DNA of 64,000 nt from Luzula sylvatica (taxonomy: Eukaryota; Streptophyta; Magnoliopsida; Poales; Juncaceae): positions 43,149,052-43,213,051 of the forward strand of contig OX326956.1 of NCBI GenBank assembly GCA_946800325.1, in the 5' to 3' direction. Positions 44,709 to 57,823 of this stretch are shown in pieces. The first letter of the stretch is position 1; each line of letters starts with the position of its first letter. The notes beneath the pieces are model-generated. The model saw nothing but the letters and a program-made list of their open reading frames with translations. It did no database searches and was not told where the DNA came from. Made by a program: the position numbers and the translations under genes.

Positions 44709-46538
44709 ATGTCAGGTTTGCTGACCTGGCAGGAGATCGTGTGTGGGGTGATCATCGTTTTGCCCTTCAGTATAGCCGCACTGTTATTGGCCAGGGTTAG
44801 GAAGGAGCCAATCAGAGCCTCCGATCTGTGGGTTCCATGCTGGACTGGAGTTCACCCGCTAGTTTTGTTCTTCTATCGAGGGTTTGTGTTCTTGTTTATG
44901 AGCATATGGCTTTTCAGCTTCGTTTTGGGTGACGGGATCTCTGCCTTCTTCTTCTATACACAGTAAGTTTATGTTCGAAGCAAAATTTGCTCAAATTGCT
45001 CTGTGAAATCGTATCATTCGAAATGAACCCTCAAAAGTCCTATTTGAAATCAACCCTCATTTGCTCAAAGAAATCTTGTCTGTAATTAAAATTGCTGGCA
45101 GTTTGTACCAGTACTGGTACATCTTGGTACCAAATCAAGATTTCTTTCAGATATAGCCTCAAACTTTAGGTTAATATCGTTCGATAATTTCACTCGCAGG
45201 TGGACTTTCACACTTGTCATTGTTTATTTTGCGGTACGTCTTTCTGTATTAAATTATAGCAACAAAAACTCACTCATAATACATTTTATATTGATTTATA
45301 GATTGCGACTTGTATATCTGCCAATGGATGTTGGTCTTATTTGAAAGAATCTTCCAGAACAGCCGAAGAGGCCAATAATTTTTTAAATTCGGATCTGGAA
45401 TCAAGTAATAACCCTTCAAATTTAGATAGTGTAAAGAAAATTGGGAAGGATGAGAAAGCTGGGTTTTGGGGCTGCTCTATGCAAATTATCTACCAGGTTT
45501 TATTAATTTTAAACTTAAAAACTCTTAAATTTCGATGCATTCTTTTTGTTATCCAATTCGTTACATATATTTAATTGGTATGATTTATGTAATTGGTAGA
45601 TTAGTGGAGGTGCTGTGATGATGACCGATTCGGTATTTTGGTGTCTCCTCGTACCGTTTTTCTACTCTGGTGCCGGCATAAACTTGGTTCGAAACTATTT
45701 CTTTGTTTTCTCTTTTCCTTTTCCCTTTTCGTGAATATAAAGATTTTTATGGGTATATGTGCAATTGTTACAGGTAACAGATGGAATGCATTCTCTCAAT
45801 GCTATATTTCTTCTCATCGATACTGTTCTCAATAGCATGGTTATAATTTCATAAGCTTCTAATTTTTTTATTTAATTATATTGGTTCTTAAAAATGTTTG
45901 AGGTCTCGAATAAATATAAAATTTGATTTATTTATTCCTTAATGCAGAATTTTCCTTGGTATGGAATGGTTTATTTTGTATTTTGGAGCACGGCTTATAT
46001 AGTTTTTCAATGGGTCCTACATGCTTGTGGTCTTTCTTGGTAAGAGAAAAAATAATTATGTTTCATTTTTTGTGATTACAAAGTTTTGATTGTTTACTGT
46101 TACTTTAATTAAGTTTAGGATTAGGATATTTTAATACTATTACAAAGTTTGGTTTCGCTGAAATATTTCAGTAATTGTGTTGTAAATATGAATAAATGTT
46201 TTAATTACAGGTGGCCTTATCCTTTTCTCGAGCTCGCAACACCGTGGGCCCCACTATGGTATGTATACTCGATATTACATTAACTTAGTTTATTTACATT
46301 ATCTCACGAAAACAATTTATATGGACCATTTTTTAATCTTAGGGGCGTGATATGTTCGTAATTATATTACTTGTATATATTTTATTTGTATTATTAATAA
46401 GGGGCAAATATGAAAATTTCAAGGTACTTGGCTATGGCGTTGGTTCATGTACCATGTTACGGAATTTATTGGATGATTGTCAATGCGAAGAACAAATATT
46501 TTCCAAGGTTTTTTGCAAGCTATTATGCGAAGTTATGA
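44709..46538 (+). CDS. Plant multi-pass membrane protein of unknown function
   Basis: Eight exons, all GT-AG: 44709-44962, 45200-45233, 45302-45496, 45600-45686, 45774-45839, 45948-46039, 46211-46258 and 46424-46538, totalling 296 residues. It starts MSGLLTWQEIVCG. About six to seven hydrophobic segments are visible (for example VIIVLPFSIAALLLA, FVFLFMSIWLFSFV, WTFTLVIVYFAIAT, VFWCLLVPFFYSGAG, MVYFVFWSTAYIVFQWVL), with a hydrophilic Ser/Asn-rich loop at about 108-150. Conserved-looking words are FFYTQWTFTL, DGMHSLNAIFLL, WPYPFLEL and PCYGIYWMI. It resembles an uncharacterised plant transmembrane family (Arabidopsis At3g27770/At1g10660 group, from memory). Transcription must start in or very near the upstream DNA transposon. 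A 34-bp exon 2 is unusually small but keeps frame. Confidence 0.85.
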
Positions 46539-47080
46539 TTATACTAAAATTGTGAATATTTTCGCTTCCTACGGCTATTATGCGAAGTTAGTTGTAGTTG
46601 TTAAATTAGTAGCTGGATTATTGTGTAATAATTGTACGTTTCATATTTATTTGGGCAACATATTGTGCTCTATTATTACGTGATGTTCATGTTAGAATTA
46701 GAAATTATGATATCTTTTGTATGTGTTTATGAGTTTTTGTTTGCTCAATAAGCAAGAAACTTCCCGGCCCCACCAGCTCCTATTAACTACAAAAAGGAGG
46801 CTACAAGTGGCGATTTTTTTTCGTGTTTCCGGCTCTGACATGTTGATGCTTGTTAGAACCAAACAAATAAAATCAATTAAGATCCTCAGTCAAATTCAAC
46901 CGTACTCATGCTTCGTCGACATATTCGACCTTGAGCATTAAGCCTCAATCAAATTGTAGATCGACTTCTATTTAATCCAAATTAATGGTATCCTACAATC
47001 ATCTGATTCGTGAAATCAGTGCATTAACTACTGGAAGAAAATAAAATATATATATTTTCAAAAAAATCGCAAAAATAAAA
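46539..47080 (+). other. 3' flank of the membrane protein gene
   Basis: Contains the 3' UTR. GCTATTATGCGAAGTTA occurs at the end of the coding exon (about 46519) and again about 55 bp later, a small local duplication. No further gene seen. Confidence 0.45.
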
Positions 47081-50000
47081 AGAAGTGAAGTCTTACATTT
47101 AAAAAAAAAAATCAGCTATCATATTTTTCTAAAAATACTTAGTTTTCATGTTTTAACAAAAATAAATCCGTAAGTGAAGAATAAAACAACCAAATTACCT
47201 TCTTGTTTTTCAATTTTTTTGCAAAAATACAAAAAGTGAAGTCTTAATAACTTCAAAGAAATCAATTATCCTATTTTTTGGCTTATTTTCTTTAAAATAA
47301 TCAGTTAACCATTTTTTTTGAAAAGAATGCCAACATTGAAGTCTTATACGAGCAAAATAATGAATTTTCATGCTTTCCTCAAAAATTCCTTCATAAAAGA
47401 CTAACACTCACAAATTTCAACTTCTTTCAAAATTTTCTAAAGAATGCAAAAAAGTGAAGTCTAATAACACCTTCAAAAAATAACAGTTATCCTAGTTTCT
47501 AAAAAATGTCAAAATTGAAATGTGACAAGAGAAAAATACTCAATTTTCATGTTTTCTTCAAAAAAAATTCTTAATAGAAGACTAACACCCACAAATTTCT
47601 ATTTTTTCAAAACTTTCTAAAAAATGAAAAAAATGAAGTCTAACACCTACAAAGAATATAAAATTATCCTATTCTCTAAAAAAATTCAAAATTGAAGTGT
47701 AACACGAGAAAAATTGTCAATGTTCATGTTGTCCTCGAAATACTCTGTAATAGAAGACCAACACACACAAATTTCTATTTTTTCTAAAATTTCTTAAAAA
47801 TATAAAAAATGAAGTCTAAGACCTTAAAAAAAATGAATTATTCTATTTTTGGTAAAAATGTCAAAATTTAAGTCTTATACGAGCAAAATAATGAATTTTC
47901 ATGTTTTCCCATAAAAATTCTTTCATAGAAGACTAACACCCACAAATTTTTATTTACTTCAAAATTTACTAAAAAATGCAAAAGAGTGAAATCTAACACC
48001 TTCCAAAAATACCAATCATCGTAGTTTCTAAAAAAAAAATTCAAAATTAGAGTGTAACACGAACAAAATACTCAATTTTCATGTTTTCTTCAAAAAATTC
48101 TTAATAGAAGACTAACGCAAACAAATTTCTATTTTGTCAAAACTTTCTAAAAAATGCAAAAAGTGAAGTCTAACACCTACGAAGAATATCAAATTATCAT
48201 ATTCTCTAAAAATGTCAAAATTCAAGCGTAACACAAGCAAAATTCTCAATTTTTATGTTTTCCTAGAAATACTACGTTATAGAAGACTAACACTCACAAA
48301 TTTCAAAAATTTCTAAAAGATGCAAAAATTGAAATCTAACACCTTCCAAAAAAAAATGAATTATACTTTTTTCGTATATATGAAAAAATTTAAGTCTTAT
48401 TCGCGCAAAATATTGAACTTCGATGCTTTCCTCAAAAAATTCCTTCATAGAAGATTAATACCCACACATTTCTATTTATTTCAAAATTTTCTGGAAAATA
48501 CAAAAAGTGAAGTCTTAACACCTTCAAAAAATGACAACTATTTTAGTTTTTAAAAAATATCAAAATTGAAGCGTAACACGAGCAAATTACTCAAATTTCA
48601 CGATGTCCTCGAAATACTCCGTAATAGACTACTAACACACACAAATTTCTTTATTTAAAAAAAAAAATCTTTAAAAAATGCAAAAGGTGAAGTCTTAACA
48701 CCTTCAATAAATAATAAATATCCTTTTTTCTCAAAAATATCATAATTGAAGTGTAACAAAGCAAAATACTAAATTTTCATGTTGTCCTCAAAATACTCCG
48801 TAATATAAGACTAACACAAAAAAATTTCTGTTTTTTAACAAAAATCTAAAAAATGCGAAAGTTAAGCCTAACACCTTCAAAATAATCAGTTAACAAATTT
48901 TTTGAAAAAAATGCCAACATTGAAGTCTTATACGAGCAAAATATTGAATTTTCATGTTTTCCTCAAAAATTCCTTCATAGAAGACTAACACACACAAATT
49001 TCAATTTATTTCAGAATTATCTAAAGAATGCAAAAAAGTGAAGCCTAACACCATAAAAAAAATATCAATTATCTTAGATTCTAAAAAATGTCAAAATTTA
49101 GGGGTAACACGGGCAAAATATTGAATTTTCATGTTTTCTTCAAAAAAATTCTTAATAGAAAACTAACACTCACAAATTCTATTTTTCAAAACTTTCTAAA
49201 AAATGAAAAAAGTGAAGTCCACCTTCAAAGAATATCAAATTATCCTATTATGTAAACAATTCAAAATTGAAGTGTAATACAGGAAAAATTGTCAACGTTC
49301 ATGTTGTCCTCGAAATACTCCGTAATAGAAGACTAACACACACAAATTTCTATTTTTTCTAAAATTTCTTAAAAATGCAAAAATTGAAGCCTAAGACCTT
49401 AAAAAAAATGAATTATCCTATTTTTCGTAAAAATGTCAAAATTTAAGTCATATACGAGCAAAATAATGAATTTTCATGTTTTCCCCAAAAAATTCTTTCA
49501 TAGAAGACTAACACCCACAAATTTTTATTTATTTCAAAATTTACTAAAAAATACAAAAGAGTGAAGTCTAGCACCTTCAAAAAATATCAATTATCGTAGT
49601 TTCTAAAAAAAATCAAAATTAAAGTGTAACACGAGCAAAATACTCAATTTTGATGTTTTCTTCAAAAAATTCTTAATAGAAGACTAACACACACAAATTT
49701 CTATTTTTTCAAAAATTTCTAAAAAATACAAAAAGTGAAGTCTAACACCTTCGAAGAATATCAAATTATCAAATTCTCTAAAAATGTCAAAATTCATGGG
49801 TAGCACAGGCAAAATTCTCATTTTTTATGTTTTCCTAGAAATACTACTTAATAGAAGACTAACACTCACAAATTTCTATTTTTTCATAAATTTCTAAAAG
49901 ATGCAAAAATTGAAGCCTAACACCTTCCAAAAAAAAAATGAATTATCCCTTTTTCGTATAAATGAAAAAATTTAAGTCTTATACGCACAAAATATTGAAC

Positions 50001-52448
50001 TTTAATGCTTCCCTCAAAAAATCCCTTCATAGAAGATTAATACCCATACATTTCTATTTATTTCAAAAAAATTTGGAAAATAAAAAACTGAAGTCTTAAC
50101 ACCTTCAAAAAATGAGAATTATCTTAGCTTCTAAAAAATGACAAAATTGAAGTGTGACACGAGCAAATTACTCAATTTTCACGATGTCCTCGAAATACTC
50201 CGTAATAGACTACTAACACATACAAATTTCTCTTTTAAAAAAAAAACATTTACAAATGCAAAAAGTGAAGTCTTAACACCTTCAATAAATAACAAATATC
50301 CTTTTTTCTAAAAACTATCATAACTGAAGTGTAACAAAGCAAAATACTAAATTTTCATGTTGCCCTCACAATACTCCGCAATAGAAAACTAACAAGCACA
50401 AATTTCTATTTTTTCACAAAAATCTCAAAAATGTGAAAGTTAAGTCTAACACCTTCGAATTATCAATTAACCAATTTTTCGAAAAGAATGCCAACATTGA
50501 AGTCTCATACGAGAACAATAATGAACTTTCATATTTTCCTAAAAAAATTCCTTCATAGAAGACTAACACTCACAGATTTCAATTTATTTCAAAATTTTCC
50601 AAAGAATGCAAAAAAAGAAGTCTAACGCCTTCAAAAAATATCAGTTATCCTAGTTTTTAAAAAAATTCAAAATTGAAATGTAACACGAGGAAAATATTGA
50701 ATTTCCATGTTTTCTTAAAAATATTCTTAATAAAAGACTAACACCCACAAATTTCTATTTTTTCAAAACTTTCTAAAAAATGAAAAAAGTGAAGTCTAAC
50801 ACCTTCAAAGAATATCAAATTATTCTATTCTCTAATAAATTTCTAAATTGAAGTGTAACACGAGAAAAATTGTCAATGTTCATGTTGTCCTCGAAATACT
50901 CCGTAATAGAAGACTAACACACAAAAATTTCCATTTTTCTAAAAAATGAATTATCTTGTTTTTCGTAAAAATGTCAAAATTTAAGTCTTATACAAGCAAA
51001 ATATTGAATTTTCATGTTTTCTTCAGAAAAATCTTAATAGAAGATTAACACACACAAATTTTAATTTTATTACAACTTTCTAAAAAATGCAAAAAATGAA
51101 ATCTGACACGTTCAAGGAATATCAAATTATCATATTCTCTACAAAATATCAAAATTGAAGTGTAACACGAGAAAAATTCTCAATTTTTATGTCGTCTTCG
51201 AATTACTCCATAATAGAAGACTAACACACACAAATTTCTATTTTTCAAAAATTTCTAAAAAATGCAAAATGTGAGGTCTTAACACCTTCAATAAATAACA
51301 AATATCATATTTTCAAAAAAAATTGCCAAAATTGAAGTGTAACACATGAAAATATTCAGTTTTCATGTTGTCCTCAAAATACTCCGTAATAGAAGACTAA
51401 CACACACAAATTTTGATTTTTTCAAAAAATAATTTAAAATGCAAAAAGTGAAGTCTAACACCTACAAACAAATCAGGTATCCAATTTTTCGAAAATAATT
51501 TAAAAATTTTCAAAATTCAATTCTTATACGAGGAAAATATTGAATTTTCATGTTTCTCTCAAAAATTACCTTAATAGAAGAGTAATGCCCGAGAATTTTT
51601 ATTTATTTCAAAATTTTCAAAAAAATTCAAATAAGTGAAGTCTAACACCTTCAAAGAATATCAATTATCATATTTTTTTTTTAAATGTCAAAATCGAATT
51701 GTAACACGAGCAAAATACTCAATCTCCATGTTATCTTCGAAATACTTCTTAATAGAAGACTAACACACACAAATTTTGATTTTGTCAAAAAATAATTTGG
51801 AATGCAAAAAGTAAAGTCCAACACCTTCAAACAAATCAAATATCCTATTTTCCGAAAAATTACCATTATTGAAGTCTTATACAAACAAAATATTGAATTT
51901 TCATGTTTTTATTAAAAATTTCCATAATAGAAAACTTACACCAACGAATTTCTATTTTGTTTCAAAAATTTCTAAGAAATTAAAAAGTGAGGTCTAACAC
52001 CTTAAAAGAACATCAATTATCCTATTTTCCAAAAATTGAAGTGTAAGACGAACAAAATTCTCAATTTTGTTGTGGTCCTTAAAATACTCCGTAATATAAG
52101 AGTAACACACACAAATTTTTATTTTTAAAAAAATATTAAAAATGCGAAAAGTGGAGTGTAACACCTTCCAAAAAAATGAATTATCCTATTTCGAAAAAAT
52201 GCCAAAATGTAAGTCTTATGCGAGCAAAATATTGAATTTTCATGTTTTCCTCAAAAAATCCTTGATAGAAGACTAACACCCAAAAATTTATATTTATTTC
52301 AAAATTTTCTAAAAAAAATTGTTGTCTATCACCTTCGAAAAATATCAATTATCCTAATTTCTAGAAAATATCAAATTGAAGTGTAACACGAGCAAAATAC
52401 TCAATTTTGATTTTGTCCTAAAAATATTCCGTAATAGAATATTAACAT
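47080..52448. repeat. AT-rich satellite array, ~176-bp monomer with nine-monomer higher-order repeat
   Basis: About 30 monomers in tandem. A convenient phase mark, ATAGAAGACTAACAC, recurs every 168-181 bp (for example at about 47575, 47751, 47926, 48103 and 48280, onward to 52440). Monomers differ considerably, but variants recur at about 1.58 kb: GCCAACATTGAAG at 47329, 48913 and 50490, and TTGTCAAYGTTCATG at 47714, 49289 and 50870. That is nine monomers. Corresponding monomers in successive blocks look about 90% alike, more than neighbours do. The third block has a shortened monomer (about 130 bp near 50905-51035). The array is cut on the right by an LTR element. Confidence 0.9.
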
Positions 52449-55400
52449 TGAAGGGGAATATCCCCGGCCCCGGGCCCGCGCAGCGGATATGTAGGCCCGG
52501 TCCAGTTCCCCGATTCCCGAGATCACGCCACGACTTCGAGGGTACGATGCAAATAGAAGGTTAGATCTTTACCGGTGCAAAATTGATTGCACACGAAGGG
52601 TTGATCGCTGCCTTCTTTCTCCTGTCACGTTGGTGACAATACGCGCGTCCCACACCACGCGTCTTTCACCGCTCGTTGACTTCGCCGATTCGCTTGATTT
52701 CGTCTCCGACTCAATCTACTCGTCCGAATCGATCACAATCGTGAGAGCCTCAGTTGTTGCTCCTCTACGTGTATCCACCTTGAATCGCAAGACGTCGGTC
52801 ACGGATGCACCTGCCTAGACGATGCACCGGTGAACTTGCTTAATCGAATTGATTCTCTAAACCGTAAAACACCTTTTCACGATTTCTCTCTTTTACACCT
52901 TTTCACTCTCTAGAAATTTGTCTCACAATTTTCTGGATAATTCTGAATGAATTGCTTTGAATTACTTCTGAATTTCTTAGTGAAGATGAGAGAGAAAATC
53001 CTATTTATACCTAATAGGATAAGGATTAGCCAAAAAACATGTATATCCAATATACACCCTTTCACACAGAAAACTGTATGAACCTGTTCAGTATTCTGTA
53101 AAGACGAAATTGATAACTTTCTCTGACATAAAATCAACCAACACGAAAGTTGTAGATAATCTTATTATCTACTCAACCCAATTTGGCCCAGTCCAATTGG
53201 AGTTCGTATGCAAAAGTTATGACTGGTTTACTAACTGTATGTCATACTGTTGCACCCTTTCGGTATTTCACAGAAATGACACTTATACTTCGTTCATATG
53301 AAATATATTTCTATATGAAGGTTGTAGATAATCTCATTATCTATCTAACCCAATTTGAACCATTCTAATTGGATTTTCCCACTGAAAGTTATGGCCACGA
53401 ATGTACGACTACATTCGTTTATCCTTGTGTACACTTTTACGGTTGATCCGAAACTGTATTTCTTTCAGTCTCCCACTCAATTTCAGATCTACCTAAAAGG
53501 TACTCATGCATATCCAATACGCACGATTTTAGAGAATATAGCTCGCGTATCAAATACCAAACTATGCACATCCTATGTGCCAATTTTATGATCAAGCCCG
53601 ACTTAGTACGACTCGTTGTGTGACCATGTAGGTTCGACTTAACGATGGCAGTAGGTTGTTTCCAATACCTACAAGCTCATGAGCGGGATCTAGTCACTCC
53701 ATCATAGCTACCCATGTTAAACGAATAATGATTGTGATCATTGTGCCTATCTCGAATAGCGGTTACTAGTTCTCTTGTTTGCGATATCCGTTAATCAAAA
53801 GGCATGGTAATAGTCATCCTTATAATTTGATTAACTACATTTATTCCCCGATTCCGAGTTGAGTTAACAAATTTCAATCGATATTAACCATTAATATCAT
53901 TGACTGCGGCCGCAGGTTTCGTTAATCGACTCATCGAGCGGCGCCTAAGAGATATCTCTTCCTTTCGGAATAAACAATTCCTATCTTGGAGACTCACATT
54001 GAATTCCGTGTTTCGGACAATACCCAATGATGACCCTTTTAACTCCCTGTTACGGTGAGCGTAAGATCATATCAAAGCATTGTGTTACGCACGAAACGCA
54101 ATCAATGATCCCCTCAAGTTTGAAGAATCTAAAACCCCATCCGTCGCAAGTCCATCTATAATGACTAAACCATGTCATGGTCTCGCGGCTTCGGTCATAT
54201 CCAATACATGTAACCTAACATATATCTACGTTCCCGATTCGACAAACTCCTTTGTCCCATGATTAGCAAAACATAATCATCTCCTCGGCAAACGTACTAG
54301 TGTACGCGTTCAGTCTATTCCCTTGTAATAGTAATGCTTCTCTCTTAAGCAAACTGACCCGCGACTAGGGATGTTTAGAAATGACACTTTAAGTGTGACG
54401 GTTTCGCTGCACATGGTCCTCAACCATGTCGACGTCCACACAAGTTCAAATCAAGGTTCATGTAACAATCATATTACACAACCCAGCACACAGTTTTCAT
54501 ATAAGGTGAATGCATATTAATTTAAGTAAACAAAATTTTAAAAGGGATGCATTCATATGGACTAAGTATTTGGGTGATACAACGTTTACCTATGGGTATC
54601 TCCATACCCATAACCTGCGAGGACTATCGTATTAGATAACTACACTCTACTCTCTTCTTCCTCCTCTAGGTATCTCCATACCCATAGTCATCGCATGACA
54701 GTCACGCGCGACTAGAGAGAGCGGTTTTATAAACGGGTCCGCACGTTCCCGCTAGTGTTAATCATCATCAGGATTGGAACATTTCCAATACCTACGATCA
54801 CATCTTTTCACAAAATTTCATGGATCAAATGAAATTTTCTGAGTATTGGCTAGAAGTGGTTGTGACCTCGGCATTTTTTTGCTTGTACTATTGCGTCTCA
54901 CGCAATAAACAACCATAAATCCGATAACTCGTGACTACTAGAGTTTGGTCATGTATCCTTGATCCATACCACTTCCTTTTGCGATTAATAACCGCAATAT
55001 ACTCGCCACCGTAAATAGAATCATAAACTATTGGTCTTGTGGAACCTTTCCACATAACCGTGTTTTCATTTAAGCAAAACATGTACACACTTTGTGATCG
55101 AAAGTCGTGCTACATATTTGGACGTGCTTCATCTTTGGAAACTGTTGTTTGTTATAACTCTTTATAACCAACACGTCCTCCACACCATTATAGATAATAA
55201 ATCCTGAATTCTTTCGCAAAGTATTCAAGGATAAACTTCACCTCTATCAATACAAATCCCGATGGGTTTTAAATATACATAATCATTATGTATATATTTG
55301 TATAACCATTATACAATCACAAGAGTTAGTCTCATGTAATCGAATTACATTCAAACTCATGTGATTCCCATGAATTTTATTGACGGTGAACTAGACGCTT

Positions 55401-55983
55401 TATTTGTATGACAGATAGCCACATACATATCATGACAGATATAATAGATCCTAACATCAAATGTAAGGCATCATATTATTACTTTTCGCGCTGCTTGATG
55501 TCTCACATCGAGCCGTTGAAAATTTCTGCCATTCGACATTTCGATTTATCTCCTCCAAGGAGTTTACATGTTGAAAACCATTTTCAACAATATGTCGATA
55601 TATGTGCTATAACATAGAACGAGGAACTTTTTAGATCTATCCTATAGATCTTCACGCTTAATTCATAAGCGGTCTCGTCTAAATCCTTTGTCGTTACAAG
55701 AAATATAACGCAGCTCCCACTAACCTTCATGTGTATACAAAGTTTCCATTCGTTTCGACAATTTTATAACAGTTTATAATTTTGTCAAAACGAATATTCC
55801 AATTCCGAGAAGCTTTCTCTAATCCATCATATGGATCGTTAAAGCGTGCATATCTTATCCCCGATTCTTATGAATCGACAAAACCGTAAGGTTGTGTCAA
55901 GTACACATCCTTTCATAAAATTTCTGTCAAGAAATTCGGTTTTGACATCCATTTGGCCACATCACATAGTCATAATACGCGAC
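52449..55983 (-). mobile_element. Decayed Ty1/copia relative inserted in the satellite
   Basis: Starts TGAAGGGGAATATCC at 52449 inside a satellite monomer. The first ~2.1 kb parallels the copy A LTR in order (GCGCAGCGGA, TGTGTGACC...TAGG, GATATCCGTTAATCAAA, CCAATGATGA). From about 54650 it parallels copy A pol in reverse orientation: a degenerate RNase H piece (55088-54888, MFCLNENTVMWKG matching the FCLNGGAVVWK region) and RT words up to 55975, where copy B has inserted. Many stops; clearly dead and much older than copies A and B. The right part lies beyond the window. Confidence 0.75.
54650..55983 (-). pseudogene. Degenerate copia pol (RT/RNase H) fragment
   Basis: Minus-strand similarity to the copy A polyprotein from its C-terminus back to the RT segment around residue 890, broken by numerous stops and frameshifts. 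The longest open stretch is 66 codons (54888-55088). No function expected. Confidence 0.7.
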
Positions 55984-57779
55984 TGTTGGGGAATCCGGGC
56001 AACTTTGTTGCAATCAGATTGCGCAGCGGAATTTACCCGAACCCCTTAAGCCATGGATCTGTGTATCGCTAATTAGATACGAAGGAAGAGTTTCAAAATT
56101 TTCACCTCAGATTTAGTTCAAATCTGGTTGAAGGAAGCTTCCTGAGATCACGTTGGTGTGCTCGAACCGGCACTACCCTCTATCGGTATCCACACGCGAC
56201 TCGTATAGGCTGGATGTGAAGACCTCCGATGCTAGTCGGATCCTTCCTCCCTTCAGAAAATCTGCTTGCTTCTCTTTTCTTTCACAAAGAAATTCAGCCA
56301 AGCTTCACTCTTTTCTTTTCACTGAGAAAACCTTTTTCTCTTCTTTTTGACTCTCCAAGAAAACTCTTTTCTTTTAGTCAAAAATCTGTTCTAGAAAAAT
56401 GAGTGAATCTTCTTCTTCTTTCTTTCAAGAAGTCTTGGTGTGTGTTTTTCATCGAGTGGGGAAAAAACTATTCTTTCCCACCTAATATCTTTCATCCAAT
56501 GAATGATATCCAGAGCATTAATGTCATGCACCCATACATGCATGTAGCATTCATTTAATGCTTTACACCTTCTATTCGAACAGAATAATATCCTCGTTCG
56601 AACAGAATAATATCCACTTTCGAACAGAATAATATCCTGATTCAAAATCAGAATAACATCCTGATTCAAATTGAATAATATCTACTTTCCTGATTTTCTG
56701 TGTCCAGTCCTAACTTGTCTTTGTGTGTGACCCTATAGGTTTATTTAAAGTTGGCAGCATATTAAATCTCTATTTAAATATGCAAATCATAGTTGGCCTC
56801 TAGCAAGGCATTATGACTACCCAAATTAAATAAATGATTTGTGATCATAACCTATTTATCAAATAGACAAATTACTAGCTCTCTTGTTCATTCGATATCT
56901 GTTGATCAAAGACATGGTCAAATGTCATCCTTTCTAAATCAACTTAACTCTTTCCCGATATAGAATTAGATTGAATGTTCAATTAGTATTAACAACACAT
57001 GTTAATCTTATTGAGCGTGGCCACGCATTTCCTTCAATCCTAATTCATCAGGGGGCCCTGAGAGATATCTCTTTCAATCATGAAAGGAACAACTTCCATC
57101 TTGGTTATTCACATCCTCCAACATGCTTCATGTAATACCCAATGATGATCTTGATTACCCGGTTAAAGATAACAAAGAAACATATCTAAGTATCACAATT
57201 CACAGGTGAGAAATCTAATGATAACCTCAGGTCAAAGAACTAAAATTCTATTTGTTTATGAGAATATATATAATGACAATAACCATGTATATTCTCATAA
57301 GTTGGTCAGTCCAATATGTAGTCTCTAATACATATCTATATTCCATATTTGACATCACTACATCTCTATGTATTCCATGTCCATGATCAGTAAAACATAA
57401 TCATCTCATATGCGAATATACTGGTGTACATATATATTCTATTTCTTTAGACATGTATATCTCTATATACATCATATATATGACCAGGGACATTTAGATT
57501 CGTATTACGTTCATTGATACAGTTTTACTATCATAATCACATATTATGATGATGTATGAACTAGTGATACAATTCAAGGCTTATTCACATATTCCTAAAT
57601 ATGTTAAATAACCTGTACACGTATTAAATGAAACTTTAATTCAATATTAAAATATTAGATTAACAACACATAAATAATAACTATCCTTTGTTTACATACA
57701 AGCTAAACAGTTTAGCCTAGGGTATTATTTAGTTCAGCCCAGGGCATTATTTCATTCAGCCTAGGGTATTATTCCTTCA
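55984..57779 (-). repeat. Left (3') LTR of copy B
   Basis: TGTTGGGGAATCC to ATTCCTTCA, followed by the same polypurine tract as copy A (57780-57790). Confidence 0.92.
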
Positions 57780-57823
57780 GTCTCCCACTTGCACTAGGGT
57801 GAACTGATAATAATAATACACAC

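Noticed and set aside
47210..52400. Short open frames across the satellite (for example 48320-48553 and 51681-51884)
   Set aside because: Scattered in different phases of an AT-rich repeat, not conserved between monomers; chance.
53461..53480. LTR end/polypurine junction at TTTCAGTCTCCCACT in the decayed element
   Set aside because: Looks like the copy A junction, but the following kilobase still aligns with the copy A LTR, so the LTR probably continues to about 54.6 kb.
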